DNA of 64,000 nucleotides from Trichodelitschia bisporula. Lineage: Eukaryota; Ascomycota; Dothideomycetes; Phaeotrichales; Phaeotrichaceae. The stretch lies in contig ML996699.1 of the NCBI GenBank assembly GCA_010356995.1, positions 819,646-883,645 on the forward strand, in the 5' to 3' direction. Of the stretch, positions 54,661 through 64,000 are shown piece by piece. Made by a program: the position numbers and the translations under genes. Under the pieces are notes generated by a model. The model was not told where the DNA came from. It was given only the letters and a program-made list of their open reading frames with translations, and did not search any database. The first letter of the stretch is position 1. Each line of letters opens with the position of its first letter.

Positions 54661-56246
54661 TTCACGAAGGGGGGGGGTGGTTGTTCCGGATTGCCAAGAG
54701 CTAATGTGGTTGTTCTAGGTGGCCAAGAGCTAATGCAAGTGACCGATTGTAAGGTGAGGGATTGCAAGTGGCCGATGAGGGGGGACGGGCCACAGGCAAG
54801 CAGCCGCCTGTAGTGTAGATAGTGGTGGTGCGTGTGTAGTGTAGTGTCCATCGCTGAGGATGGGACGACAGCGCGCGCGAGAGAGAGAGCGGACGGGCCA
54901 ACCAAGCATAGCCGAGCGCGAGAGTGAGGGGTGGAATGATGGTGAGGAGTGGGAGGGGTGTAATGATGCGCGTTTGATTATCATGGCCGGGGAACTGAGC
55001 CTAGGTTTTGGGAGGTTGATGATGGGTGGGAGCGGAGGGGTGGGGTGGGAAAGATGGGGGCCAAGGGAAGTAGAGAGTGAGAAAGAGACGGGAGAGATGA
55101 GACGGAAGGGACGAGAGGGACGAAACGAGGGGGGAGAAGAAAGAGATGAGACGAGACGAAAGAGACGAAAGAGAGCGAGAGAGAGAGAAACAGACGCGTG
55201 TATGAAATCAGCAAGAGTGGAGCAGCGCAACAAACAGTAAAGAGGGTGATTTAATGGGGGGCTTGTGGGTTAATCAGGCAGAGGCTCCGGCGAGCATGGC
55301 AGGTCCAGGACGGTGACGGTTTGGAGAGAGGTACAGCACGCGGATTGCAGGGAGTCTTGTTGACGGATGGTGTCTGGTTAGTGAGGATGGACAATTGGGA
55401 GAATGCGGAGAGTAAAGAGAGTAGAGCAGCGTTCTTGGATAGACAGCACTCTCGTGGTCCCAGCTCCCTTAGTTCCTCTGCTGCGTCATGGCTTGTGCCA
55501 TTCGGAGGTCAAGCGCGAGGAAACAATCACAAGGAGAAGCACTCGGAAGCTGTCAAGTGTCAAAAGTCAATTCGTCTTTTTAGACTGTTCTGCAAACGAC
55601 CTAATCCCAGAAAAGATCGACGCTGCGAGTCTGGGGATGGAAGCACTGGGTAGATGAACAAGCCCCATGCCTGCAAGGCCTTAATAGCCACCGTTCTACT
55701 GCTTGGGGTCAATTAAGCAATCAACGGGCCGTGCATTTGGGGGAAGAGAGAGGAAGGTGGTAGGATAAAGCGGAGGGAGCGAAGGGAGCAGAGTGAGATG
55801 AGGTAGCAGAGGGATCAAAGAGCAGAGAGCGGAGGGATATCAGGAAGCAGAGGGAGGCGAGGGACACGAGTGGAGACCAGAGAGAGTAGCAGGCAAACAA
55901 AACGCTTGGTACTAATGGTCGGATTGATTGATGTAGTGGCATGATTGGTTGGGCGGGGGATGCTGACGGCCTACGGCACTGATAGACGCTGCTGCGAGGC
56001 GTGCAGGGAGATGGATGCAGGAAGCGTGCATTAGCATGCATCATGGTGTATTGGGGGGTGGGGGGGGGTTGGGATCGGTACAAGCTGTTACGGTAGATGA
56101 GGGGCAGCAGGAAGTGGAGCGATGGTGATAGATGTAGATGAGGCGGCGAGGAGAGTGGCATGGCAGAGAGCGCGGTTCAATGGACGGACGAAGCTGAAGA
56201 TGATCTGGAGGCCTAGTTCTAGTTCTAGAAGGGGAGACCAGAGCGA

Positions 56247-56336
56247 GGTGAAGGTGAAGGTGAAGGTGAAGGTGAAGGTGAAGGTGAAGGTGAAGGTGAA
56301 GGTGAAGGTGAAGGTGAAGGTGAAGGTGAAGGTGAA
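56247..56336 (+). repeat. Hexamer array, 15 copies of GGTGAA
   Basis: Fifteen perfect copies of the 6-base unit in 90 bases. In one frame it would read (Val-Lys)n and on the other strand (His-Leu)n, giving spurious open frames. Perfect unit identity implies a young, probably length-variable microsatellite. Confidence 0.95.
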
Positions 56337-56390
56337 GCAGTGGAGTTGATGGGACGATGTGTCCTTGAGAAGTCTTGTGGTGTGATGTGT

Positions 56391-56425
56391 GGTGTGAGGT
56401 GTGAGGTGTGAGGTGTGAGGTGTGA
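56391..56425 (+). repeat. Heptamer array, five copies of GGTGTGA
   Basis: Five perfect units of 7 bases followed by a partial one. It lies 55 bases past the hexamer array and shares the GGTG core. Confidence 0.9.
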
Positions 56426-56999
56426 GGTGTTGAAGTCCTGTTGGATGTCGTCTGTTGGATCGTCGTCTGTGGTGTTGAGGCTGTTCCTACCACTGATGAC
56501 CCATGGCTGTGCTGTGCGAATGGCTGGTGGGCTGAAAGCTGCACATCAATAGGTAACGTGACTTGGCTCTCTGGTCCTTCTCCACACGCAGTGGCTGAGG
56601 TCGTGATGACGCAACATTGCGCCTATCTTGAACCTCCGCAACCTCCACCGTGCATGTGCATGCATCGGCCCCTCACCATGTTCCATCTCCGACGACAGAG
56701 CTCCGGCTTGGTATCTCGAACCTATTTCTCTTCACCGTCTCTTCTTTTTTCCTTTCTTCCTTTCTTCCTTTCTCCCCTTCTCTTCTCTTTTTCTTCTTCT
56801 TCGTATCGACCTCTCTTTTCTCTACGCTAGAACCAATCTCCTGATCGCCCCCCAATTACGCCTGGTATCCTCGTCAACTTCCTTCGCACGGTACCAAGCT
56901 TCATCTCTTCATCTGTCCAAATCCAAAGCTCCGGATGCTCCGAAAGCTCACTACCCTACTCCATCCTGCCGACCAGACCATGTTCAATATCTCTCCGTC

Positions 57000-58907
57000 A
57001 TGAGAGTCCCAGCTTCCGTCCCGCTGCAGGTAGATGTCCTCCCCCCAAGATGAGAGAGAACAAAAAAGAAAACCGGCTGAACCAATCGCAATCCCCAGGT
57101 GTCTGCTGCCGTACCCGAACAGCCCATCCCCGTAATCCTCCCGGATTTGCCCATTTCAGCAGCTCTGCTATTCCTGTTCCTGGCAGGCTTAGCGGCCCAT
57201 ATCGCATGCATCTGGCGTGCTCCCCGCACGAACCCGCTGCACCATGCCGACCCTCGTTTGGCCAGGTTGTCTCTTCTGGTAGCCGGTACGTACCCCCCCC
57301 CCGTTTCTTTGCTATAAACTCTTGCCCTTCATCCAATGAGAATTTTTTCTTTGCTTTGATTGTCCTTCCCAAATTGACCCCCTATACTGGGTCTTATCTT
57401 ATGGAGAGCACGGTTTTCTGGAAGCCCCATGTTATGGAGCGCGGATTATTGCAAAGCCCCTTCCCTTTGTCGTCATCTAAACTCCGAAATGCTCTTCTCC
57501 GCCAACGAAAGAACCCCAAAACTAGTATTTTGCGCCCTCCGTCTGGCCACCATGTCCATCCGCGTCGCATGGGCCACGGCTCCCGCCTCTCCCCCAGACG
57601 CTAGTCGGGCGGTAGGGCTCGCCCTTGCGGACGATGCCCTGGTGGCCGCCGCCGCTCCGCTGCTGTACATCGCCAACCTGGGTGTCGCGCATGCTCTATT
57701 CCGCGCCCGCCACCCGCACCTGCCCTGGAAGTGGTGCGCCGCCGTCGCTGTGGCAGGCTACGCCCTCGCTGCTGCCGTCCTCCTGCTCGTTGCGCTGCTC
57801 GCCGATGCACGCATCCAGACGGCGCTCCAGCTCTGGCGCATGGCCCAGACGCAGGGCAACCCGCACATGTCTGCCGATAGCTACGGCGTATCTCCGCTGC
57901 AGGTCGATGCTACGCTGCAGCGCGCCGGGACCACGCTTCTCGCGATCATCGCCGCATTGCCCATTGTGCTAGTCGTCGCGAGCGCACTCGACCGCAAGAA
58001 ACGGTCAGATGAAGAAACCGCCGCGTCGGTGACCTTTTCTCGCCCCACCAGCATCCCCATCAGCATGACCTCCACCACTGCACTCATTACCGCGTCGGCG
58101 CCTCCCACGCGCGTCGTGCTCGAACCCTACTCCTCCGAGGGATTGGGAACGGCCCTGTGGACGCTAGGCACCGTGTCCGTGGTACTTCTCTTCCACGCGT
58201 CCTGGGACGCGGCTATGGCCTGGATGCCAGTGCCGGCGCCGCTAACGCCCCGGCCGGCGCACTGGTTCGCGGGTAAGCCCGCGTGGTACACTGTGCATTT
58301 TGTCTCTGAGCTGCTCGCTGTGTTTATACTGCTTGCCGCCATGTGGTTGCCCAACCTGCGCGACCGCGTCAAGGAGCCGAAGCCGAAGGGGGAGAAGAAG
58401 AAGCCAGTCAAGAAACCGCTGGCTGAGAAAGCACCTGTCGAGCAAGATGCCGTTCCCGCTGCCGCCCCGCCCACGCCGGAGGAGCTCGAGGAAGATGAGG
58501 AGGAACCGGGCAGTCAGCCGGCACGAACTCCGTCACCAGCCAGCACGGTCTGCGTGTTTGCTGAGGGCGAGCTGTTCGACAACAGCGCCACGCTCGCAGA
58601 CACGCTTGCTTTTGGCCGCACAAGCATCCTGCTGGACAAGAACAGCGGCCAGTGGGCAATGAAGCGCAAAGGGGAAGGCCCCGGCAGCGGTACTGGCTTT
58701 GCCAGTGGGCCTGGTAGTCTAAATGGAGCGCGCCATGCTGGGGAGCCCAGCCGCAGTCGACCGCGTATCATCGATGCCGTCGACGAGCCTGCCCCCCGGC
58801 GCGGCGAGCTACGGGACTCGCAGCCCAGTCTACTGCGGCCGCCGCGCAACTCGACCGAGGCGGCATTTGATGAGAACGCGTTGGCCCTTTTCCAGCGCTG
58901 GGAGTAG
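57000..58907 (+). CDS. DUF3112-type multi-pass membrane protein
   Basis: Exons 57000-57029, 57099-57285 and 57526-58907 give 532 residues. The first exon has only ten codons. Seven or so transmembrane helices: PISAALLFLFLAGLAAHIAC, a segment around FCALRLATMSIRVAWATAP, LVAAAAPLLYIANLGVAHAL, AAVAVAGYALAAAVLLLVAL, TTLLAIIAALPIVLVVASAL, ALWTLGTVSVVLLFHASWDA and FVSELLAVFILLAAMWLP. The pattern ALRLATMSIRVAWAT followed by IANLxxAH is typical of the fungal DUF3112 family, seven-helix proteins of unknown role that resemble receptors. The C-terminal 180 residues are cytosolic, with a Lys/Pro stretch, an acidic block (EELEEDEEEP) and Arg/Ser-rich ends. The second intron is 240 nt, much longer than its neighbours, and may hide an exon. 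Confidence 0.78.
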
Positions 58908-59775
58908 CGGCTACTGTGGTGTGCTTGTGTTTCTGGGATAGGAGTTTAGATCGGCTGGGGGTTTCCGCGCGGGAGCGGTTGGGCGGGTGTTTGGGATGTA
59001 GTGGATGGGGTGTTACGGGGGGTGGGAAGGGGGAAGGAAGGATGTGCTCGGTACTAGGCGATTGCGGATGCGGGGATATGATGGTACGATCGGGACGCAC
59101 GTAATGCCGCAGTTTGATCGGAAGCGCCTCGCTTGTTCACCCATGAGCCCGATAGCATACTTTCCCAAGGCCCGCCGGCCATCGAATTGGAACTAGAACT
59201 ACAATCCCGACCTCGGGGCCAAGCACACGCGAACGCGAGCGAACGGACGTCTATAATCTTTCATCCAGCACTTACCTGTCCGCCACCACCCCTCGCCAGC
59301 CACTCGGCGGCAAGCCCTCCGCCTCGTATGCGCGCGGACACTGCCCCGCGTCTGCGCCTTTTTTGCGCCGAGGGCCGCACGTACGGCCGTGTGTAGTTCT
59401 AATTACTTCGGCCGGATCACATGTCTCGCTTTCCCCTGGCGGTCCGATTTGCTACTACCGGGTCCTCGGCGGCCGGAGCGGGGCGGGAGGAGCCGCCCGT
59501 TTTTGGACGCCGGTGTCGTGGCTGTGGGGGGGGGGGGGGTGTGGTGTGTTTTGGACAGATGGATGTGAGTGGTGGGCGGGGAAGCGCTTGTTCTGGAAGG
59601 TTTCTGTTTATGGTATTAGGGGGGCGGGCGGTTTGGGGTTTATGGCTGCGGGACCTTCTGGAAGGGGGGAGGGGGGAGGGTGAAACGTGTGTGCGATTGA
59701 TGGGTTTTATGGGAGGTTATGAATGTGTGTACAGGAAGGTATGCAGTATGTACATGGAGACTATGAAGGTGGAAT
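58908..59775. other. Intergenic tract between convergent genes
   Basis: No gene. A run of 14 G lies at 59526-59539. Open frames through it lack motifs. Confidence 0.5.
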
Positions 59776-61119
59776 TTATGTACCTGCGAGGAGTGACTCG
59801 GCCCACTCCTCGATGCGCGTGTACCCGCTCGGCATGATCTCCATCGGGTTCTCCACCCTCCACTCGGCACCGCCCGCCCTCCCCTCCATCTCCTTCACCA
59901 CCTCCGAGCCTTCCCTTCCGACCCGCCCCTCAGCCTCATACATCAACCGTTCCCACGTCTTCGCCTCCCTCCGCGACCACCACCGCCGCCTCACGCCCCC
60001 CTTCTCCATCAACCCAGCCATAACCCCCTCCTTCTCACTCTCAATCAACTCCCCCTCCTTCCCCCAACTCCGCACCTCCCGCACAATCCGCGCGTCCACC
60101 CCGTCGCGGAAACGACTCGCCCCGGCGCCGGCCAATACCTTCTCCAGCGCTTCTTTCGCACTGAGCAGGCTCGCCGGCCCCGGGTAGGGAAACGGTGCGG
60201 TGACGAGATTCATCCCCCCGTAGGCGGAGGAATTCCCCGCCGGCAGCAAGCGGCCATTCAGCGCGCCGTCCCTATCCGCGTCGAGGTAATTATCCGCGAC
60301 GTACGCGTGGAACGTCTCCGTCCCCCGCGTAAACGCATGCGTCTTCCCCGAACTCGGGCCGGAAATGAAGTAGTTTCCGCGCACATTAGCCTGCGACTCC
60401 CCCTCCGACCCGCCAGCGATGTATGCCCCCCCACCCCCCCAATTATATACCACACAATTAACAAAATCGCTCCTCCCCTTAACCTTCGGATTCCGCGTCT
60501 TGTTATCCGCATACAAATTCCTAATCATACTCACCCCTCCCCCCGTCTGTATCAACCCCCCCGCCGAGTGCGGCGTCAGCCCTTGCGCGATGATGCTGTC
60601 CTGGATGGAAATGTTCCCCGCGTTACCCCCGTTGATGCTGAATGTTTCGTCCCGGCCCCAGGAGGCGGAGACGTGGTCGAAGAGCATGTCGTGCCCGTGG
60701 GCGATGGTGAGCGCGTCTTTGCCCTTGGATCCGCCGGCGCCCATGCGCACGCGGATGTAGCGGACGATGGAGCCGTCGGCTCCGGAGGCGCTGACGCCAT
60801 TGCCGTAGATTGTGATGCCTGGGGAGGGCGCTGTTTGGCCTAGGATGGAGGTGGATTTGGGGATTACGAGGCGGTCTTTGATGGGGATTACGCCGCCGAC
60901 GGTGAAGGTTATTATCCGGCCTGGTTGGGAGAGGGCGTCGCGCAAGCTGCCCGCCCCGCTGTCGGCTAGTGTCGTTACCACGAAACTAGTGCCTGCGCGG
61001 CCGCCCGTGGCATGCGCGCCGAAGCCTTCGGCGCCGGGGAAGGCTACTAGAGGGCTGGCGAGGGCGAGGGAGGGGAGGGTGAGGGTGAGGGTGAGGAGGG
61101 TGAGAGGGTGGAGGAGCAT
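59776..61119 (-). CDS. Pectate lyase, polysaccharide lyase family 1
   Basis: One exon, 447 residues. The signal peptide (MLLHPLTLLTLTLTLPSLALA) is coded by a degenerate GTGAGG repeat. The mature start VAFPGAEGFGAHATGGR, then VVTTLADSGAGSLRDALSQP and ITFTVGGVIPI, are the classic opening of PL1-type right-handed beta-helix lyases. DMLFDHVSASWGRDETFSI, SIIAQGL and DFVNCVVYNWGGGGAYIAGG follow in rung-like order. The enzyme cleaves polygalacturonan by beta-elimination with calcium outside the cell. The C-terminal 140 residues are charged (Glu, Arg, Lys) and end NPMEIMPSGYTRIEEWAESL, a feature of the longer pectate trisaccharide-lyase-like members. The intronless, secreted enzyme points to a plant-associated or saprobic life. 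Confidence 0.9.
   Translation of the reverse strand: MLLHPLTLLTLTLTLPSLALASPLVAFPGAEGFGAHATGGRAGTSFVVTTLADSGAGSLRDALSQPGRIITFTVGGVIPIKDRLVIPKSTSILGQTAPSPGITIYGNGVSASGADGSIVRYIRVRMGAGGSKGKDALTIAHGHDMLFDHVSASWGRDETFSINGGNAGNISIQDSIIAQGLTPHSAGGLIQTGGGVSMIRNLYADNKTRNPKVKGRSDFVNCVVYNWGGGGAYIAGGSEGESQANVRGNYFISGPSSGKTHAFTRGTETFHAYVADNYLDADRDGALNGRLLPAGNSSAYGGMNLVTAPFPYPGPASLLSAKEALEKVLAGAGASRFRDGVDARIVREVRSWGKEGELIESEKEGVMAGLMEKGGVRRRWWSRREAKTWERLMYEAEGRVGREGSEVVKEMEGRAGGAEWRVENPMEIMPSGYTRIEEWAESLLAGT
61074..61110 (+). repeat. GTGAGG-type repeat coding for the lyase signal peptide
   Basis: A run of GTGAGG and related units lies antisense to codons 4 to 16 of the pectate lyase gene, giving the (Leu-Thr)n core of its signal peptide. 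Confidence 0.7.
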
Positions 61120-61985
61120 GGTGGCTACGGTGGAGGACGCGAGGTCCGATGGTGGCCGAAGGGCGCTGGCTAGTCGGTTAGCCGACCTCGTACGGAACCC
61201 GGAGGTAACGCGCGGGACTTACGGTGCGCGCGTTGCGGTGCGTCGGTTACGGGCGCGTCCGCGAGGGAAGGAGCGGAGGCCGGATACTGTGGTGGGAGCG
61301 AGCGCGGTACGACGGAAGTGAGCGTATGGTAGATGGAAACGAATGAACGGTATGCCGGCAGACAACGAATGAACGACAGAAACAGCCCGAAAGGTGGCTC
61401 GCAGTTCACTATCCCGAAACTGGTGACGGCCTATGCACAGTCTGCGTCGTAGATGGCCTCTCTCCAACATCCAACCGCAACTCCACACACCCCATCAGTC
61501 AATCTGTCCCTCCACCTCCTCTCCACATCCCAATCTGAAACGCACCTCCGCCTCTTCCCATCGCGCCTCACATATATTACTCCCCCCATAAACATCCCCG
61601 CCTCCGCGCTTCGGCTCGGCTCGGCTCCTTTCCTGCGAAAGCGTGAGAGGTATACAAGCGCGCGTAGGGCAATACACGAGCCCGGCGCGCATATCGCGAA
61701 AAACCGGTAAAAAGTGGAGAAAAGGCGCGAGACAAATATCCCCGCGCGCTTGCGATTGCTGGATGGTCAACTTGTATGCGGTCCGCGGCTGCTCTGCCCC
61801 CCTCCCTCCCAGGCGCTCCTATTTCCCCATTCTCTTCCACCTGCATCTCCGCGGCGCCGGTCCGTGGAGCCGAGGATATCGCGATAGACGACGCCTCTAA
61901 CCCAGCCGCGGTAATGCACCTCGCCTGAACAGGATAAGGAGTGAAGACGCCACCGTACGCACGATACGTAGTACAATCCCCAGCC
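61120..61985. other. Promoter of the lyase gene and 3' region of the PAP2 gene
   Basis: No gene is supported. ACGATACGTAGTAC at about 61960-61973 resembles the palindrome word seen at 46583 and 35481. AT-rich stretches with TATATTAC near 61572 could serve the lyase promoter. Confidence 0.45.
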
Positions 61986-63097
61986 CTACGCCACACGCAC
62001 CTGCGTCAGCGGAATGCGCTCCATCTCCCCATCCTCGCCCTCTCCAAATCCACCCTCCTCTTCGTCAAGTACTTTCCGTCTCTCCTCCCCACCGCCCACA
62101 GGGTACGGCTCATCGCACCGCGTGCCACTGAGCGCAGGGAAGTACCGGCGATACGAAAACAGCGCGATCGCAAGACCCAGCGCGGACCCCGCACTCACAT
62201 CCCAAACATCATGTCTATAATCCTCACACCTGGAAATCGCAATCAGGGCCGCGCCGAGTAGGGGAGCGAAGGACAGGAGCGCGGGGGCGAGTTCGGCCCG
62301 GGGCCGCAGAACGCGGAATTGCCCTGTGAGGAGGAGGGAGAGGAAGCCGAGCCCCGCGAAGGCGAAGGAGCTGTGTCCGGAGGGGAAGGAGCGCCAGCCG
62401 TCGTGGAGGGTGTGGTGGTTTGTCTCCGTGCATACATCTACAGTAACGAGACTGTGCGCGGGGGTTCCCTTCGCCTATACAGCGGTCAGCGACTCAGCGA
62501 CTCAGCGGCGCAGCGACTCCAGGCGCTTGACACAAGGTGACAGTGAAAGGGAGAGGGGGACATACGGGCTTACACCGCGCGATAAGATCCGGTCTCGGGC
62601 GCCCGACCGCGTTCTTGATAATGTCGGTCACGAAGCCCGCAAGCACGAGGCTGATGAGTAGGCCTAGGACTGCGACGCGGATTTTGTGCAAGTCGGGCCG
62701 GGCGAGTAGCCCCCAGAGGGCGATGACGGCGAGGGGCAGGCCGAGGGCGTAGGCGAACAGCCAGGCTTCAGCTGTCAGCAAACATAGCACAGATATTGTG
62801 GGTGCAACCGTAGACGTACGGAGTGGTACCCGTTCGATCTCCGCGTGGGGATACTGAATCGCGAGGTTGGAGAGGAAGAACATGCGGTGGAAGGGCTCGA
62901 TGTAGATCTGCACGCCTAGGTAGGCGAGGAGGAGGAGGAGCAGGACGAGGACATCGGAGGCGTAAGATCTCTGTGCGTGTTACATTAGCTGTGGCATCGC
63001 GATGGAGAGATAGACTCACACGCCAGAAGCTCCGCAGGGAGTTCACGATCCCGCCGCTTTCGCGGGCCATGCTTGCGCGGCGGATGCCTGGTGCCAT
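61986..63097 (-). CDS. PAP2-type lipid phosphate phosphatase (DPP1/LPP1-like)
   Basis: Four exons (63097-63020, 62970-62820, 62771-62566, 62474-61986) give 307 residues, close to yeast Dpp1. The three catalytic motifs of the PAP2 family are complete: KNAVGRPRPD, PSGHSSFAFAG and SRCEDYRHDVWDV. Six transmembrane helices are expected; seen are DVLVLLLLLLAYLGVQIYI, AYALGLPLAVIALWGLL, VAVLGLLISLVLAGFV and others around the motifs. The enzyme dephosphorylates diacylglycerol pyrophosphate and phosphatidate in the vacuole or ER membrane. The 48-nt second intron is open and in phase, so retention would insert 16 residues in the loop after HAEIERVP. A second Met at residue 10 is a possible start. The cytosolic tail is acidic (EEEGGFGEGEDGE). 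Confidence 0.92.
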
Positions 63098-63368
63098 TGG
63101 GGAAGTGTAGTTGCGCAAGTAAGGTTGTTCACATGGCGGCGCAGTGCTGGCGATAAAACCGATGAAAGAAGACACGGGAACGGTAATAGGAGATGTGGTT
63201 TGCTCTATCTGCGGACGGGTGATGTAACGTCCAACGTCGCCATTCCCGCACCGCCAAGACCGGCGAGCGGACACGGTCCGACGCGTGTCGATCTCGACAT
63301 ACTCCAAACTTCCCCACATCACCACTTTCCCCCTCATCAACCTTCAATCCTCCACCACAACCAGCACA

Positions 63369-64000
63369 ATGGCCGACGACGAAACCCTCAGCTTCCCGGC
63401 GCCCCCTCCTTTCTACAAGCACTTCACCACAGCCAATCTCGAGCGCCTCGCAGAGGCCCACCCCTCCAAAACCCCTCTCGAGCTCCGCGGGACACCCCTT
63501 CCCCCGCCCTTAACCTTCCTCGTCCCCCCGCCTCCACCAAGCGAGGGCAAATACCGCTCCTTCGGCGCAGCATACGACGTGCGTCCCCTCCCAAAAAATA
63601 CCCCCTCAAACACCAGCTAAACGAAGCAGCTCACCGCCCCCCTCCCCACCCTCGAAGCCCACGGCCAACCCCGCCTCTACCCCCCCACGCCCACATCAAC
63701 ACCCGGCGCCTCGCTCCAGGGCCCAAACGCCACACACCTCACGCACCTAACCCGCTCCATGCTCCTCTCCTTCCTCGAGCTCGTGGGGGTGATGGGCCTG
63801 AACCCCCCCCTCGTTTCTCAGAAACTGGAGCATCTGACGACCCTGTACCTGAATGCGCACCATTTGATTAATGAGTACCGCCCGCATCAGGCGCGCGAGA
63901 CGTTAATCACGATGTTGGAGGAGCAGGTGCAGAGGAAGAGGGCGGAGGTGGAGGGGGTGAGGAGGTTGGCGGGACGGGTGGAACAGTTGATGGGGGAGTT
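63369..64000 (+). CDS. MED7: Mediator complex subunit 7, 3' end outside the window
   Basis: Exon 1 63369-63578 and exon 2 from 63630 (51-nt intron with GCTAAAC branch site) are in phase; about 193 residues are visible before the edge. The start FPAPPPFYKHFTTANLERL is the signature Med7 opening, where Pro-rich sequence wraps the Mediator middle module. LELRGTPLPPPLTFLVPPPPP follows. After the intron come LTRSMLLSFLELVGVMGLNP and LTTLYLNAHHLINEYRPHQARETL, the most conserved Med7 helices, then a coiled coil (MLEEQVQRKRAEVEGVRRL). Med7 links Mediator to RNA polymerase II control with Med21 and Med31. Only the last part is missing (yeast Med7 has about 222 residues). Confidence 0.93.

Larger units (their letters stand above)
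54661..56999. promoter_or_regulatory. Divergent promoter region with purine-rich tracts and microsatellites
   Basis: Between the divergent GT2 and DUF3112 genes. The plus strand is nearly all purine over long parts of 54880-55240 and 55735-55890, which is CT-rich on the GT2 sense strand. A CT-rich tract at about 56720-56825 precedes the DUF3112 start. Two arrays of short tandem repeats lie between. No gene is supported. Confidence 0.55.

Noticed and set aside
54730-55233. Ser/Leu/Pro-rich 167-codon frame on the minus strand upstream of GT2
   Set aside because: It is a by-product of the purine-rich plus strand; it has no GT2-like sequence and cannot be joined in a supported way.
56122-56349. 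Open frame coding for (Val-Lys)n
   Set aside because: It is produced by the perfect GGTGAA microsatellite and has no other coding feature.
56247-56425. Tandem repeats as a CRISPR-like array
   Set aside because: Units are contiguous with no spacers, and the host is a eukaryote.

Overview
This window looks like a piece of a nuclear chromosome from a filamentous ascomycete (Pezizomycotina). The genes carry short introns, mostly 42-96 nt, with GTNNGT donors, CTAAC/CTGAC branch sites and CAG/TAG acceptors. Promoters are CT-rich. The proteins include fungal families such as HsbA, Kar5/Tht1, DUF3112 and fungal cellulose-synthase-like GT2. Class level (Dothideomycetes or Eurotiomycetes) is only a guess. 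Exon joins below were made by hand so that phases and splice signals agree.

Layout. 1-2570: gene-free, with two 3' ends of a non-LTR retrotransposon facing each other. 2571-3811: a MYND-finger gene whose exons do not join in frame by the obvious intron. 3812-8814: AT-richer, gene-poor, with a degraded inverted repeat. 8815-25012 is the gene-dense core: BSD-domain protein, RGG-rich protein, HAL2/MET22-type nucleotidase, mitochondrial ribosomal protein uL6m, Kar5/Tht1 karyogamy protein, ataxin-10/CTR86 protein with an internal HMG-box-like module, methylthioadenosine phosphorylase, an unknown basic protein, a Gly/Pro-rich secreted protein and an HsbA-type secreted protein. 25013-35499: mostly non-coding, but with a clear U6 snRNA gene, one conserved unknown gene, a 40-bp palindrome and a cluster of the 7-mer TACCGTA. 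35500-36756: zinc alcohol dehydrogenase. 37327-40900: remains of retroelements and of a fungal DUF7580-like gene. 41388-64000: cytochrome b561-like membrane protein, a small signal-peptide/TM protein, a 1121-residue coiled-coil protein with a GC-AG intron, a family 2 glycosyltransferase, a DUF3112 membrane protein, a PL1 pectate lyase, a PAP2 lipid phosphatase and the 5' part of MED7, which runs off the end.

How the genes work together. I see no biosynthetic cluster. Most genes are housekeeping: sulfur/adenosine recycling (HAL2, MTAP), mitochondrial translation, transcription (MED7), splicing (U6) and lipid phosphate metabolism. Others face the cell surface or the environment: HsbA and the Gly/Pro-rich protein, pectate lyase and GT2. 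The convergent secreted pair at 23.8-25.0 kb is the closest thing to a functional couple. The most unusual items are the HMG-box-like module inside the ataxin-10 homologue, the U6 locus with an inverted B-box-like site downstream, and the TACCGTA cluster with the 40-bp palindrome in the gene-free tracts.
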